From the NCBI GenBank assembly GCA_033791445.1, contig JASJGS010000008.1, positions 1 to 64,000 on the forward strand: a stretch of 64,000 bases of DNA. Reading direction: 5' to 3'. The translations under genes and the position numbers were made by a program. The stretch is from JANTGF01 sp033791445. Lineage in GTDB: Bacteria > Bacteroidota > Bacteroidia > Bacteroidales > VadinHA17. This document shows, in pieces, positions 9,316 to 18,672 of the stretch (positions are counted from its first letter, which is position 1; each line of letters begins with the position of its first letter). The notes under the pieces are model-generated. The model was not told where the DNA came from. It did not search any database and saw only the letters and a program-made list of their open reading frames with translations.

Positions 9316-10590
9316 GTGAATTATTCCATAAAAAATATAAATAAGTTTTTAATAATTAGCATGGTGGTTGGGCTATTCCTGGGCGGAACTCCAAATTCAC
9401 TAAGAGCTCAGAGTGAACTTAATAGTCTTAGTTTTGTGGACTCTGAAGATAATAAGGTTACTCTACCCTTCCAGTTTATCAGTAACCTGATCATAATTCC
9501 CGTTTTAATAAATAACTCTGACTCCCTGTATTTTATCCTTGATACAGGCTTAAATATTTCTATACTTACTGAGTTGTCTATGGGAGATAGTCTTTCATTA
9601 AATTATACGAAGCAAGTAAAACTATCTGGCCTGGGTAAAGGGGATCCTATCAATGCACTTCATTCCTATGGCAACACTTTCAGGATTTCAAGTGTAAAGG
9701 GCAACTATCAGCATATATATATTATTCTGCAAAATGTCTTTAATCTATCCTCCATGCTGGGTACAAGGGTGCATGGACTTATAGGATACAACCTCTTTAA
9801 AGAGTTTGTTGTTGAACTTAATTTTGAGAAAAAAGAAATTACGCTCCATAGACCTGATTCATATCGACTTAAACATTCCCGAAAATCAAAAATAATTCCA
9901 ATTATACTTGACAATACCAAGCCATACGTATATGCTACAGTAAGGCAGGTGACCGGCGAAGAAGTAAAGGTTAAGTTACTTCTGGATACAGGAGCAAGCC
10001 ATTCCCTTTGGCTGGACACACAGTCTGATCCAGACTTACATACCCCTGATGAAGTACGGGTAGCCTATCTGGGTACAGGTCTTAATGGAGAAATTAATGG
10101 TTTAATGGGACGGATTAAAGAGTTTACACTGGGTGATTTTACTTTTGAGTCTCCCATAGTCGCTTATCCGGATTCATCATCTGCAAGTTCTGCATTTGGA
10201 CTGGACGGCAGAAATGGAAGCCTTGGTTCAGAAATTCTAAGAAGGTTCCATATAGTAATTGACTATCCACACAGTCAGATCATCTTAAGGCCTAACAAAT
10301 ATTATAAGGAGCAATTTAAATTAAACAGAACTGGAATTGAAGTAGTCTCCCCTATTCCAGGCTTCCCATACTATACCGTTTCAAGTATCAGAAAAGATTC
10401 ACCAGGTTATTATGCCGGACTTAAAGCAGGTGATATTTTATACTCAATAAATCACAGGACTGATAAGAGCCTATCTATTAACCATATATACGAATATTTC
10501 CAGGGAAAACCCGGAAGGAAGTTGAAGGTTGTAGTCATAAGGAACAACCTGAAGTTTGTAACATACCTTTATCTCGAAAAATATATTTAA
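9316..10590 (+). CDS. Secreted aspartyl protease with two retropepsin-like domains and a PDZ domain
   Basis: The 424-residue protein begins with a signal peptide or anchor (about residues 8-31). It has two successive aspartyl-protease half-domains, each with a DTG: Asp76 in FILDTGLN and Asp224 in LLLDTGAS. A C-terminal PDZ domain occupies about residues 340-424 (GYYAGLKAGDILYSIN). Two DTG motifs in one chain can form a pepsin-like active site intramolecularly, whereas retropepsins need dimers. The family is widespread and uncharacterised in Bacteroidota; a periplasmic role is inferred. The start is a GTG at 9316, and an ATG at 9361 would cut into the signal. A flavin reductase gene follows after 12 bp. 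Confidence 0.8.
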   Translation: MNYSIKNINKFLIISMVVGLFLGGTPNSLRAQSELNSLSFVDSEDNKVTLPFQFISNLIIIPVLINNSDSLYFILDTGLNISILTELSMGDSLSLNYTKQVKLSGLGKGDPINALHSYGNTFRISSVKGNYQHIYIILQNVFNLSSMLGTRVHGLIGYNLFKEFVVELNFEKKEITLHRPDSYRLKHSRKSKIIPIILDNTKPYVYATVRQVTGEEVKVKLLLDTGASHSLWLDTQSDPDLHTPDEVRVAYLGTGLNGEINGLMGRIKEFTLGDFTFESPIVAYPDSSSASSAFGLDGRNGSLGSEILRRFHIVIDYPHSQIILRPNKYYKEQFKLNRTGIEVVSPIPGFPYYTVSSIRKDSPGYYAGLKAGDILYSINHRTDKSLSINHIYEYFQGKPGRKLKVVVIRNNLKFVTYLYLEKYI

Positions 10591-10602
10591 TCTCTTTTTT
10601 AC

Positions 10603-11193
10603 ATGTCTAAAATTTTATGGAAACCCGGCACCATGATTTATCCACTTCCTGCCGTAATGGTAAGTTGTGGTCATAATGAAGAAGAATACAACATTATAAC
10701 CATAGCCTGGACAGGGACCATATCCAGCGATCCTCCCATGTGCTTTATTTCTGTACGGCCTCAAAGGCACTCTTATGAAATAATAAAACGAACTGGTGAG
10801 TTTGTTATTAACCTTACGACATTAGAACTTGCCAGGGCTACCGATTGGTGCGGAGTAAGATCCGGGAAAAAATACAATAAATTTAGAGAAATGAATCTAA
10901 CTCCGGAGAAAGCCGAATTCGTTTCTGCCCCCTTAATTAAAGAATCTCCCGTTAATATTGAGTGCAAAGTCACTGAGATAAAACCTCTTGGAGTACACCA
11001 TATGTTTATGGCCAATATTCTGGCCATTCATGGAGATGAGAAATACATGAATAAAGAAACCGGCGCCTTTCAATTTGACAAGGCACAACCCATATGTTAT
11101 TCACATGGTAAATATTATGAGCTGGGGAAATTTATCGGGAAATTTGGATTTTCTGTAATGAAAAAGAAGAAAAAAAAGAAAAACTCAAGCTAA
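10603..11193 (+). CDS. Flavin reductase family protein (FMN-binding split barrel)
   Basis: The 196-residue protein has the flavoredoxin/flavin-reductase split-barrel fold. Recognisable parts are the N-terminal PLPAVMVSCG strand, the TIAWTGTISSDPPMCFISVR flavin-binding region at about residues 34-53, and the EFVINLTT segment. It probably binds FMN and transfers electrons from NAD(P)H or another donor; the physiological acceptor cannot be told. The C-terminus ends in a lysine-rich tail of about ten residues. It lies 12 bp behind the aspartyl protease gene and converges with the MATE gene, with only 4 bp between their ends. Confidence 0.85.
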   Translation: MSKILWKPGTMIYPLPAVMVSCGHNEEEYNIITIAWTGTISSDPPMCFISVRPQRHSYEIIKRTGEFVINLTTLELARATDWCGVRSGKKYNKFREMNLTPEKAEFVSAPLIKESPVNIECKVTEIKPLGVHHMFMANILAIHGDEKYMNKETGAFQFDKAQPICYSHGKYYELGKFIGKFGFSVMKKKKKKKNSS

Positions 11194-11197
11194 GCAA

Positions 11198-12529
11198 TTA
11201 TATTTTACTTCCTTTCCATTTCCCGCTTCTTAAATAAAAGAAGGATAATATTATCAGAAGAGAGCCATACACAAATTCAGCTGTCCACATTTGAGTTACA
11301 TTTGCGTTAAAATACTTCAAAATAGAAAAACTATATACAAGGTAAACTACGAGAGCAACAAGTTCAAGTAACATGGAAACATTCGTTTTTCCCGTTCCTG
11401 ACACCCCATTAAATAGTATAAATCCAGTGGAAATAACCAATGAACTTCCACTGACCACATACAAGACCGGAATAGAGTCTTTTACCAGGCTTAAGTCGTT
11501 TGTATAAATCAACAATACTGATTCTGGGGAGATCAATACAATGGCAACTATCGCCAAAACGCTAAAAAAACTCAGGTGAACAACCTTACGCACAACTTTC
11601 ATCACATCCTCTGGCCTCCCCTGCCCTATTACCCAGCTAACCAAGGTATTTGTAGCAGATGCAAAGCCCCATATAGGTAGCATAAACACCACATAAATCG
11701 ATCGGATTATATTTGAAATGGCAAGGGAATGCTCGCCCATACTTTCTACTAACAAGAAAAATATGAACCAAACAGAGATAGAAAAAAAGTTTTGAAACAT
11801 TACAGGTGTCGAAACCCGAATAATTCTGAAGTACAATTTTTTACTAAATGTTTTAAAGTGAAAAATATTGTAGGGCAGCAACTTTTTATCACTTCTAACA
11901 TATAAGATAAAGGTGGTAGTCGCAGCAATTTCAGCCATAACTGAAGCGATGGCAGCACCCTCCACTCCATGGGCAGCAAATCCCAATTTCCCAAATATGA
12001 GTATATAATCTAGAAATATGTTCACCACAGCCATGGAAACTGTAGTAATTGTAATAATTTTTGTTCGGCCAATTCCAATATAAAGGGCCCTGAATGCCAT
12101 ATTCAGAAAGGCGAAAAAGATTCCAAACAAGCGATAATTTAGAAACTGTTTTGAAGCTTCAAGGATATTCTCTGACTTTAATATAAAACCAAGAAAATAA
12201 TCAGCAAAGAAGTGCATCAAAAGAAAAAGAATAATAGAAATAGGAATCAAGAAATAGAGTGCATGCTCAATTACTGCCCCGATTTGTCCAACATTTCCTT
12301 CACCATATCTTCTTGAAACAATAATCTGTGTTCCAATAGCAAATCCCCAACCAAGCATAATCACAGCCAGATAGAAAATTCCTCCAATAGCAGAAGCTCC
12401 TAAGGCAACCTCACCTACTCTTCCTAAAAAGGCTGTATCGGTTACCGTGATAATATTTTGAGCTACACTACCCAGGATAATAGGCCATGCAATATTCCAA
12501 ATCCTTCTATATGTAATTTTATTATCCAA
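11198..12529 (-). CDS. MATE family efflux transporter
   Basis: The 443-residue protein with about 12 membrane segments falls in the MATE (NorM/DinF-like) family. The N-terminal half shows IWNIAWPIILGSVAQNIITVTDTAFLGRVG-type sequence, in which the Asp of the DTAFLG segment is conserved, and the second half repeats the pattern. MATE proteins exchange Na+ or H+ for cationic drugs or metabolites; the substrate here is unknown. Translation appears to start at a TTG at 12529 (LDNKITYRR...). It is transcribed behind the DPP-IV-like peptidase gene with a 59-bp gap, so the two may be co-transcribed. Confidence 0.88.
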   Translation of the reverse strand: MDNKITYRRIWNIAWPIILGSVAQNIITVTDTAFLGRVGEVALGASAIGGIFYLAVIMLGWGFAIGTQIIVSRRYGEGNVGQIGAVIEHALYFLIPISIILFLLMHFFADYFLGFILKSENILEASKQFLNYRLFGIFFAFLNMAFRALYIGIGRTKIITITTVSMAVVNIFLDYILIFGKLGFAAHGVEGAAIASVMAEIAATTTFILYVRSDKKLLPYNIFHFKTFSKKLYFRIIRVSTPVMFQNFFSISVWFIFFLLVESMGEHSLAISNIIRSIYVVFMLPIWGFASATNTLVSWVIGQGRPEDVMKVVRKVVHLSFFSVLAIVAIVLISPESVLLIYTNDLSLVKDSIPVLYVVSGSSLVISTGFILFNGVSGTGKTNVSMLLELVALVVYLVYSFSILKYFNANVTQMWTAEFVYGSLLIILSFFYLRSGKWKGSKI

Positions 12530-12588
12530 GTAAAATAATGAGAAATCAGTTACTAAAATGTGTATTAAAAGGAAGGAATAATCAGCAC

Positions 12589-14742
12589 CTAGAGCTTGTC
12601 CTCAAAGTACTCACTTACCTTTCTCATAAGATGAAGGCGGTCTTTTCCCCGCACGTTATGAGGATGTCCGGGATAAACAAAGAAATCAATCTGTATTCCC
12701 TCTTTTACACATTCCCGAAGGAAGGTAAAACTATTTTGCATTACTACCGTCGAATCCATAGCTCCATGGATAATTAGAAGACTCCCATCAAGATTATTAA
12801 CATAATTCTTCAAAGTGGAATTTTTATAACCTTCTGGATTTTCTTCTGGCATATCCATATATCTTTCCCCATACATAACTTCGTAATACTTCCAATCAGT
12901 TACCGGTCCGCCAGCCACTGCTACTTCAAATACACCAGGATACTGAAGCATCAAATTGGTGGTCATAAAACCCCCATAACTCCAGCCATGAACACCCATC
13001 TTGCTTTGATCAACCCATGGGAGGCTCTTCAAATATTCCACACCTGCCATCTGATCCTTCATTTCAAGAACTCCTAATTGTCGGTGTATACTGCTTTCAA
13101 ATTCAAAGCCCCTACCCTGGGTACCTCGGTTGTCAAGTGTAAAGGCAATATACCCATTCTGCGCCATGTAATGTTGCCACATACGTGAACCGCCCAACCA
13201 TGAATTCGTTACAAGTTGTGAATGGGGTCCTCCATAAACATACACAATAACCGGATACGTCTTTTTAGGATCAAAATTTACAGGCTTTATCATACGATAA
13301 TACAAATCAGGTTGAGTTGCATTGCCATTTATTCTTGAAACTTCAATTTCTCCCATAGTGTAATTTTCAAAGGGATTGGGAGCTGACAAAAGTTCTTTTA
13401 ATTGCTTGCCAGTACTTTTTAATAAATCTATATTTCGTGGAACATGGATACTTGAATATGAATCAATTATATATTTCCCATTAGAACTTAACAATCCATT
13501 GTGAGTACCCTCTTCAGAGCTAATCTTTTCTATCTTTCCATTGGACAGTTGGACACTATATATGTGCCTTTCTATTGGACTCGCCTGAGTAGACACATAA
13601 AACATCTTCTTTTCCTTAGCATCAATTCCAATCACCCTGGTAACATCGAAATTGCCTGCAGTCACCTGTTTTTCCAATTGCCCATTAATATTGTACAGGT
13701 AAACATGATTGTATCCATCTCTCCTGCTCTCCCAGATAAAATGACCTGGATTTTTCCTCATAAACTGCATAGGTTTTAGAGGTTCGACATATTTAGGATG
13801 TTTTTCTTCAAACAATGTTTCAACAAAACTCCCATCCTCTGCTTTGTATTTGTTTAACTTCAGGTGGTTCTGACCTCTATTTAATACAGCTATGTATATG
13901 TACTTTTCATTTGGCCCCCAGGCCACGTTAGTCAGGTATTGCTCCTTTGGCCCTTCGGTTTTTACCTGCCAGCTCTTATCAGCATTTATATCGTAAATCC
14001 ATAATGTAACCTCTTCACTTTTCATCCCAGCCATCGGGTATTTTATATTTTCCACCTCGGCTATCCTGGTTTCCATATTCACAAGAGGATAATCTGACAC
14101 CATAGATTCATCTTTCTTATAATAGGCCAGGTAATTTCCACTTGGCGACCAAAAAGTACCTTTACTAATTCCAAATTCATTTCTATGTACTGTTTGTCCG
14201 TTCACCACGCCAGGTTTATTTTCATGAGTAACCTGTATATCCCCTTTGTTGGATATTTGGACAAAAAGATTGCTTCCAATGGTATAGGAAACTGCCAATT
14301 CGCCAATGTCCAAATTGCTCGATTCTTTGGGCAAAACCTGATGCCTTGCAATTTTATTTTCTAGAAGATCAACATCAAAAAACATTTTCCCCATACGAAA
14401 ACGTAGCTTATTCTGAGCGATCCAGGTAGATGAAGGAAAATAATCAACTTTTTCTTTCTCCGTACCGACAAGAACTTCATTAATTCCATTCTTTGTAATC
14501 AATACCGATTGCTCTGATGAAGAAACACTCTGAATTAGGAGTGAATCTTTTTTCCGCCAGCTAAAAGAATCTGTTTCTGGACGCCACTGCAACTGGCTCA
14601 AGTTCTCTACTCTAAATTTTGTATAAGCGCCTAAAATGGCATCTTCCAGAGTAATCTCACTTTTTTGTGCTTGCACAATCGGATGGAGAAATGTCAGAAC
14701 CAGTATTAAGCTTAAAGAATTACGAAATAGTTTCCTCATCAT
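12589..14742 (-). CDS. S9 family peptidase, DPP-IV type
   Basis: The 717-residue exported serine peptidase has a signal peptide (about residues 1-25), an N-terminal DPP-IV beta-propeller (about 90-480) and a C-terminal alpha/beta-hydrolase domain. Catalytic residues are Ser588 in HGWSYGGFM, Asp663 in GAMDSTV and His695 in YPGHPHNV (His693 two residues earlier is less likely). DPP-IV enzymes remove X-Pro or X-Ala dipeptides from peptide N-termini in the periplasm. Conservation of the Glu pair that binds the substrate N-terminus was not confirmed, so prolyl tripeptidyl specificity is also possible. It diverges from the large ABC transporter gene. Confidence 0.9.
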   Translation of the reverse strand: MMRKLFRNSLSLILVLTFLHPIVQAQKSEITLEDAILGAYTKFRVENLSQLQWRPETDSFSWRKKDSLLIQSVSSSEQSVLITKNGINEVLVGTEKEKVDYFPSSTWIAQNKLRFRMGKMFFDVDLLENKIARHQVLPKESSNLDIGELAVSYTIGSNLFVQISNKGDIQVTHENKPGVVNGQTVHRNEFGISKGTFWSPSGNYLAYYKKDESMVSDYPLVNMETRIAEVENIKYPMAGMKSEEVTLWIYDINADKSWQVKTEGPKEQYLTNVAWGPNEKYIYIAVLNRGQNHLKLNKYKAEDGSFVETLFEEKHPKYVEPLKPMQFMRKNPGHFIWESRRDGYNHVYLYNINGQLEKQVTAGNFDVTRVIGIDAKEKKMFYVSTQASPIERHIYSVQLSNGKIEKISSEEGTHNGLLSSNGKYIIDSYSSIHVPRNIDLLKSTGKQLKELLSAPNPFENYTMGEIEVSRINGNATQPDLYYRMIKPVNFDPKKTYPVIVYVYGGPHSQLVTNSWLGGSRMWQHYMAQNGYIAFTLDNRGTQGRGFEFESSIHRQLGVLEMKDQMAGVEYLKSLPWVDQSKMGVHGWSYGGFMTTNLMLQYPGVFEVAVAGGPVTDWKYYEVMYGERYMDMPEENPEGYKNSTLKNYVNNLDGSLLIIHGAMDSTVVMQNSFTFLRECVKEGIQIDFFVYPGHPHNVRGKDRLHLMRKVSEYFEDKL

Positions 14743-14780
14743 ATTATTTTTTGAAGTTTGGATGAATCAAAATAGCATCC

Positions 14781-14788
14781 CAAAATTA
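14781..14788 (-). promoter_or_regulatory. -7 box for the DPP-IV-like peptidase gene
   Basis: On the minus strand this reads TAATTTTG, an exact TAnnTTTG match 39-46 bp upstream of the ATG at 14742. No clear TTG stands at the expected -33 distance. The rest of the divergent 280-bp spacer (14743-15022) is AT-rich with no RNA or other element that I can recognise. Confidence 0.4.
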
Positions 14789-15022
14789 TAATTTTTCAGC
14801 AATTGTTTTGAGATTAAATTATTCGTAATAATAAGCTGATAAAAATATAACCTCATTGAATTTTATCCGTATGATATATAGATCTTTAAATAACTGAATT
14901 ATAGAAAGTAAAATAATATATTTTTGATTAAAATACTAAAGCTATCTATTTCTGTTTCTTGATTTTAGAAAAACGAAACCCTTATCAACCCATCAAATAT
15001 ATTTTTTGACCTTAGTTAGAAT

Positions 15023-18000
15023 ATGAGTGAAAAGATTCTGAAAGCCTTAATGCAGTTATTTGCAATAATTGCCCACCCTGAAAGTAATGAGGGTGATAGA
15101 AGGACTATTGTGGAATCTTTTTTAATGCGACAACTGAACAAAGAGCTCACTCAGGAATATCTGGAAGATTTTGATTCCTATTATAAAACACACCAGGAAA
15201 AACATAGGGCAAAAAATAAGGAAAGGGCTGTTCTTTCTGCCAGTTCAGTAAAGGTTCTCAAGATAGGTACAGAAATTAACGAAGAACTTACTCAAAATCA
15301 GAAAATAATTGTTTTATTCCAGTTGTTAGAATTCTCTAGTTCAGAAGCCGGAACCATAACTGAACAGGAACTGGAGTTCATTAAAACATTATCTGAAACT
15401 TTTAATATTAATCCTACTGAGTTCGCAGAACTCAGAGATTTTGTTTTAAACCAACCTAACCAGATACCAATAAGCCCAAGCATTCTGGTAATTGACCACC
15501 GGAAAAAGGCTCCAGCCAAACTTGTAAAACACGTTTATTCTCCTGGCTTTGGTAGCCAGATTTGGATTTTGCAGATTTCATCTGCAGGGATGTATCTACT
15601 AAAGTATTCGGGTGAGCAGGAACTATATTTAAACAGTCAGTTACTTCAGAAGGAAAAGGTTTATGTATTTAATACCGGGGCATCAATCCGGGACCGGAAA
15701 ACCAAACCGATTTATTATTCTGATATTGTTGGACAGTTTCGTGCCGATAGAATTGAAGAAAAAATAAATTTCCAGGCCATAAATCTGGATTACAAATTTA
15801 AAGGTGGGAAATTTGGAATTCGTGACATAAGCTTTGAAGAAGAATCAGGAAGGCTGGTAGGAATTATGGGTGCCAGTGGATCAGGAAAATCAACTCTACT
15901 TAATGTCCTTAATGGTTCGCATACACCTTCAAAGGGTGAGGTCCTAATAAATGGAATCGATATCCATAAAGACAAGGAAAAGGCAGAAGGAATTATAGGA
16001 TTTGTATCACAGGATGACCTGCTCATGGAAGAGCTATCGGTATATCAGAACCTGTATTACAATGCAAAGCTGTGTTTCGACAATTATACTGAAGAAGAAA
16101 TAGTAAATACTGTCAACCAGGTTTTAAACAACCTGGGCTTATTTGAGATTAAAGATATCCAGGTAGGAAGCCCATTGAATAAGAAAATCAGTGGTGGACA
16201 AAGAAAACGGTTGAATATTGCCCTCGAATTATTGAGAGAACCTGCAGTTCTTTTCCTTGACGAGCCTACTTCAGGCCTATCGTCAAGAGATTCAGAGAAT
16301 ATCATGGACCTGCTGAAGGAACTGGTATTAAAAGGGAAACTTGTATTTGTGGTAATCCATCAACCTTCTTCAGACATTTTTAAAATGTTTGATAGCCTTC
16401 TGATTCTAGATACAGGTGGATTCTCAATATATTATGGTGACCCCATTGATTCCATTATTTACTTTAAATCCAAGGTACATCAGGCCAATTTTAATGAAAG
16501 TGAGTGTAGAACATGTGGTAATGTTAACCCTGAACAAATTTTTAATATAATCGAATCTCAGGTACTGGATGAATATGGTAAAACGGCTGGAACAAGGAAG
16601 ATCTCTCCCGCGGAATGGAATGCCTATTATAGTGAATACTCAGGAAAAAAGGTTAGAGCAAAAAAGGAAGAAAAACACCTCCCTGAAATTAATTTCAAAA
16701 TACCAAGTCTTTACAGACAATGGAAGATTTTTGTAAAACGTGATGTCCTTTCCAAGTTATCAAACACACAATATCTGGTTATTAATTTCCTGGAAGCTCC
16801 ATTGCTTGCATTTTTCCTGGCCTCTTTGATTAAATACTACGATGTTAGTGCCACCAACCAGTATGGTTATACATTATTTGAAAATGTCAACCTACCAGTT
16901 TATATCTTCATGGCCGTAATTGTTGCCATCTTTATTGGACTTACAGTAAGTGCGGAAGAGATTATAAAAGATCGAAAAATTCTTAAAAGAGAGGCTTTTC
17001 TCAATTTAAGCTGGAATAGCTACCTCCTCTCAAAAGTAACCGTTCAACTTAGTATTTCGGCCTTGCAGGCATTTGCATTCGTTATGGTGGGAAATGCTAT
17101 AATGGAAATAAAAGGCATGTACTGGCAATACTGGCTTGTTTTGTTCAGTTCCTGGTCAATGGCAAATTTAATAGGCCTATTGATTTCAGACAGTTTTAAG
17201 ACTGTTGTTACCATATACATATTAATTCCTTTCCTGGTAATTCCTCAAATCATATTAAGTGGAATTATAGTTAAGTATGAGAAGTTGAACCCCTTGGTAT
17301 CTACTCCCAACAGCATTCCCTGGTATGGTGAGGTAATTACGGCACGCTGGGCTTATGAAGCTTTAATGGTATACCAGTACAAGGAGAATAAATACGAGTC
17401 ACAGTTTTATAGTTATGATAAGATGAAGAGCATTGCCACTTTTAGGAAGGATTATTGGTATAATAATTTGAAAAATAAAGTGTTAAGTCTTTCCAGAAAC
17501 TTTGACAATCCAGATAAAAAAGACATAAATGCCTATAATCTCGAAGTACTTCGTAATGAAATAACAAAGCAGATGATTACGAATTCACAAATTCCATTCG
17601 AGAATATTGACATGCTATATCCTGAACTTTGCACTTTTGAAGTAATTGCAGAAGTAACAAAATATCTAGAAAGAACTAAGGCCTATTATATTAAAGTGTA
17701 TAATAGCGAGGACAGCAAAAGGGATAAACTTATAAGAGAACTTGAGAAAGAAGATAAGAAAGCTTACCAGAATAGTTACCGAACTTATCAGAATGAACAA
17801 CTGACCAAATTTGTAAGGAATGATAGTGAAAAAGGTAAAGCTATTATTGAATACGAAGGCAGACTTATACAAAAAATTGATCCAATCTTTTTGGATCCCG
17901 AATTCCGCTTTGTGAAAGCCCATTTCTATGCCCCCCGGAAAATGATATTTGGCAAGTTCAAATCAACTTTCTGGGTGAACATAGTCGTACTCTGGATAAT

Positions 18001-18112
18001 GACCATCCTACTGTACTTTGCCCTCTCATTCAGGCTACTAAAGCGTCTTCTTGATGCAGCCGGGGGATTGGGTGACAAAATTGCTCACAAGCCTTCCCAA
18101 TTAGCTTATTAA
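15023..18112 (+). CDS. ABCG-type ABC transporter with long N-terminal regulatory extension
   Basis: The 1029-residue fusion has three parts. Residues 1 to about 140 are helical and acidic and look TerB-like (residues GTITEQELEFI), followed by about 100 residues that may form a small FHA-like beta domain before the ATPase. The ATPase has Walker A GASGSGKST at 283-291, signature ISGGQRKR near 392 and Walker B VLFLDEPTSGLS near 412. A membrane domain begins near 585 with about six helices. A roughly 200-residue hydrophilic segment (about 760-978) is inserted before the last helix. The half-transporter should dimerise. The substrate is unknown; ABCG-like exporters of lipids are the closest family comparison. 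Confidence 0.85.
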   Translation: MSEKILKALMQLFAIIAHPESNEGDRRTIVESFLMRQLNKELTQEYLEDFDSYYKTHQEKHRAKNKERAVLSASSVKVLKIGTEINEELTQNQKIIVLFQLLEFSSSEAGTITEQELEFIKTLSETFNINPTEFAELRDFVLNQPNQIPISPSILVIDHRKKAPAKLVKHVYSPGFGSQIWILQISSAGMYLLKYSGEQELYLNSQLLQKEKVYVFNTGASIRDRKTKPIYYSDIVGQFRADRIEEKINFQAINLDYKFKGGKFGIRDISFEEESGRLVGIMGASGSGKSTLLNVLNGSHTPSKGEVLINGIDIHKDKEKAEGIIGFVSQDDLLMEELSVYQNLYYNAKLCFDNYTEEEIVNTVNQVLNNLGLFEIKDIQVGSPLNKKISGGQRKRLNIALELLREPAVLFLDEPTSGLSSRDSENIMDLLKELVLKGKLVFVVIHQPSSDIFKMFDSLLILDTGGFSIYYGDPIDSIIYFKSKVHQANFNESECRTCGNVNPEQIFNIIESQVLDEYGKTAGTRKISPAEWNAYYSEYSGKKVRAKKEEKHLPEINFKIPSLYRQWKIFVKRDVLSKLSNTQYLVINFLEAPLLAFFLASLIKYYDVSATNQYGYTLFENVNLPVYIFMAVIVAIFIGLTVSAEEIIKDRKILKREAFLNLSWNSYLLSKVTVQLSISALQAFAFVMVGNAIMEIKGMYWQYWLVLFSSWSMANLIGLLISDSFKTVVTIYILIPFLVIPQIILSGIIVKYEKLNPLVSTPNSIPWYGEVITARWAYEALMVYQYKENKYESQFYSYDKMKSIATFRKDYWYNNLKNKVLSLSRNFDNPDKKDINAYNLEVLRNEITKQMITNSQIPFENIDMLYPELCTFEVIAEVTKYLERTKAYYIKVYNSEDSKRDKLIRELEKEDKKAYQNSYRTYQNEQLTKFVRNDSEKGKAIIEYEGRLIQKIDPIFLDPEFRFVKAHFYAPRKMIFGKFKSTFWVNIVVLWIMTILLYFALSFRLLKRLLDAAGGLGDKIAHKPSQLAY

Positions 18113-18234
18113 GCTTTAGAAAACCCACATATAAACCTAACAACCTGTTTATAGCCAGCTAAAAAGAGTAGCGAATTATTATCCTGAGTAAAAACCCTCC
18201 CAGAATATTGTTGTCGTATTTTAATGAACAAAAA

Positions 18235-18256
18235 AAAGCTGTCTCCCGACAGCTTT
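18235..18256 (-). terminator. Terminator after siaC
   Basis: The arms AAAGCTGTC (18235-18243) and GACAGCTTT (18248-18256) pair around a 4-base loop. On the minus strand the hairpin is followed by a run of Ts (opposite 18229-18237), so it ends the siaB-siaC transcript. It may also stop readthrough from the ABC gene. Confidence 0.82.
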
Positions 18257-18280
18257 ATCAATATTTTTTAAAATATACTT

Positions 18281-18661
18281 TTACTCACTTACTTCCAACA
18301 TATTAAAAGGTACCTGAATTATTGATTCATAATCCTCACCGGCTTCCAGCATATCTTCGTCATCCTCCTCATAATACCAGTTTATTTCAACAGCATGTTC
18401 CCCTTTATTAATTATTTCCAGCTTTTTAAATACATCAAGTATACACTTTGATGAACTGGTGTTAAAATATTCTAACTGAATATTTACCTTGGTATGGGGC
18501 AGTGGACTTGATTTATATTCTTCCAGCCAGTCAACTAATGGCTTGTAAAATTCCACAGAATTCTCAGGAATGGATCTTCCTTTAATTTCTATTATGCCTG
18601 TCCCTGCATTAAATGTTACAGAAGGTGTTTTTGATGTTCCTTTAATTTCAATTGGTTTCAT
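18281..18661 (-). CDS. siaC: SiaC family regulatory phosphoprotein (DUF1987)
   Basis: The 126-residue protein matches SiaC/DUF1987 along its length: the GRSIPEN strand, the EFYKPLVDWLEEY helix and the LEYFNTSSSK phosphosite. Thr68 falls at the same number as the Thr68 that SiaB phosphorylates in Pseudomonas aeruginosa. There, unphosphorylated SiaC binds and activates the diguanylate cyclase SiaD, and SiaA dephosphorylates SiaC. No GGDEF or PP2C gene is adjacent here, so the output is unknown. The gene begins 11 bp after siaB. The C-terminal half carries the acidic YYEEDDEDMLEAGEDY segment typical of the family. Confidence 0.92.
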   Translation of the reverse strand: MKPIEIKGTSKTPSVTFNAGTGIIEIKGRSIPENSVEFYKPLVDWLEEYKSSPLPHTKVNIQLEYFNTSSSKCILDVFKKLEIINKGEHAVEINWYYEEDDEDMLEAGEDYESIIQVPFNMLEVSE

Positions 18662-18672
18662 AAATCAATAAA

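Noticed and set aside
12538..12777. A 79-residue plus-strand frame between the MATE and DPP-IV-like genes
   Set aside because: Most of it overlaps the peptidase 3' end antisense; no family resemblance.
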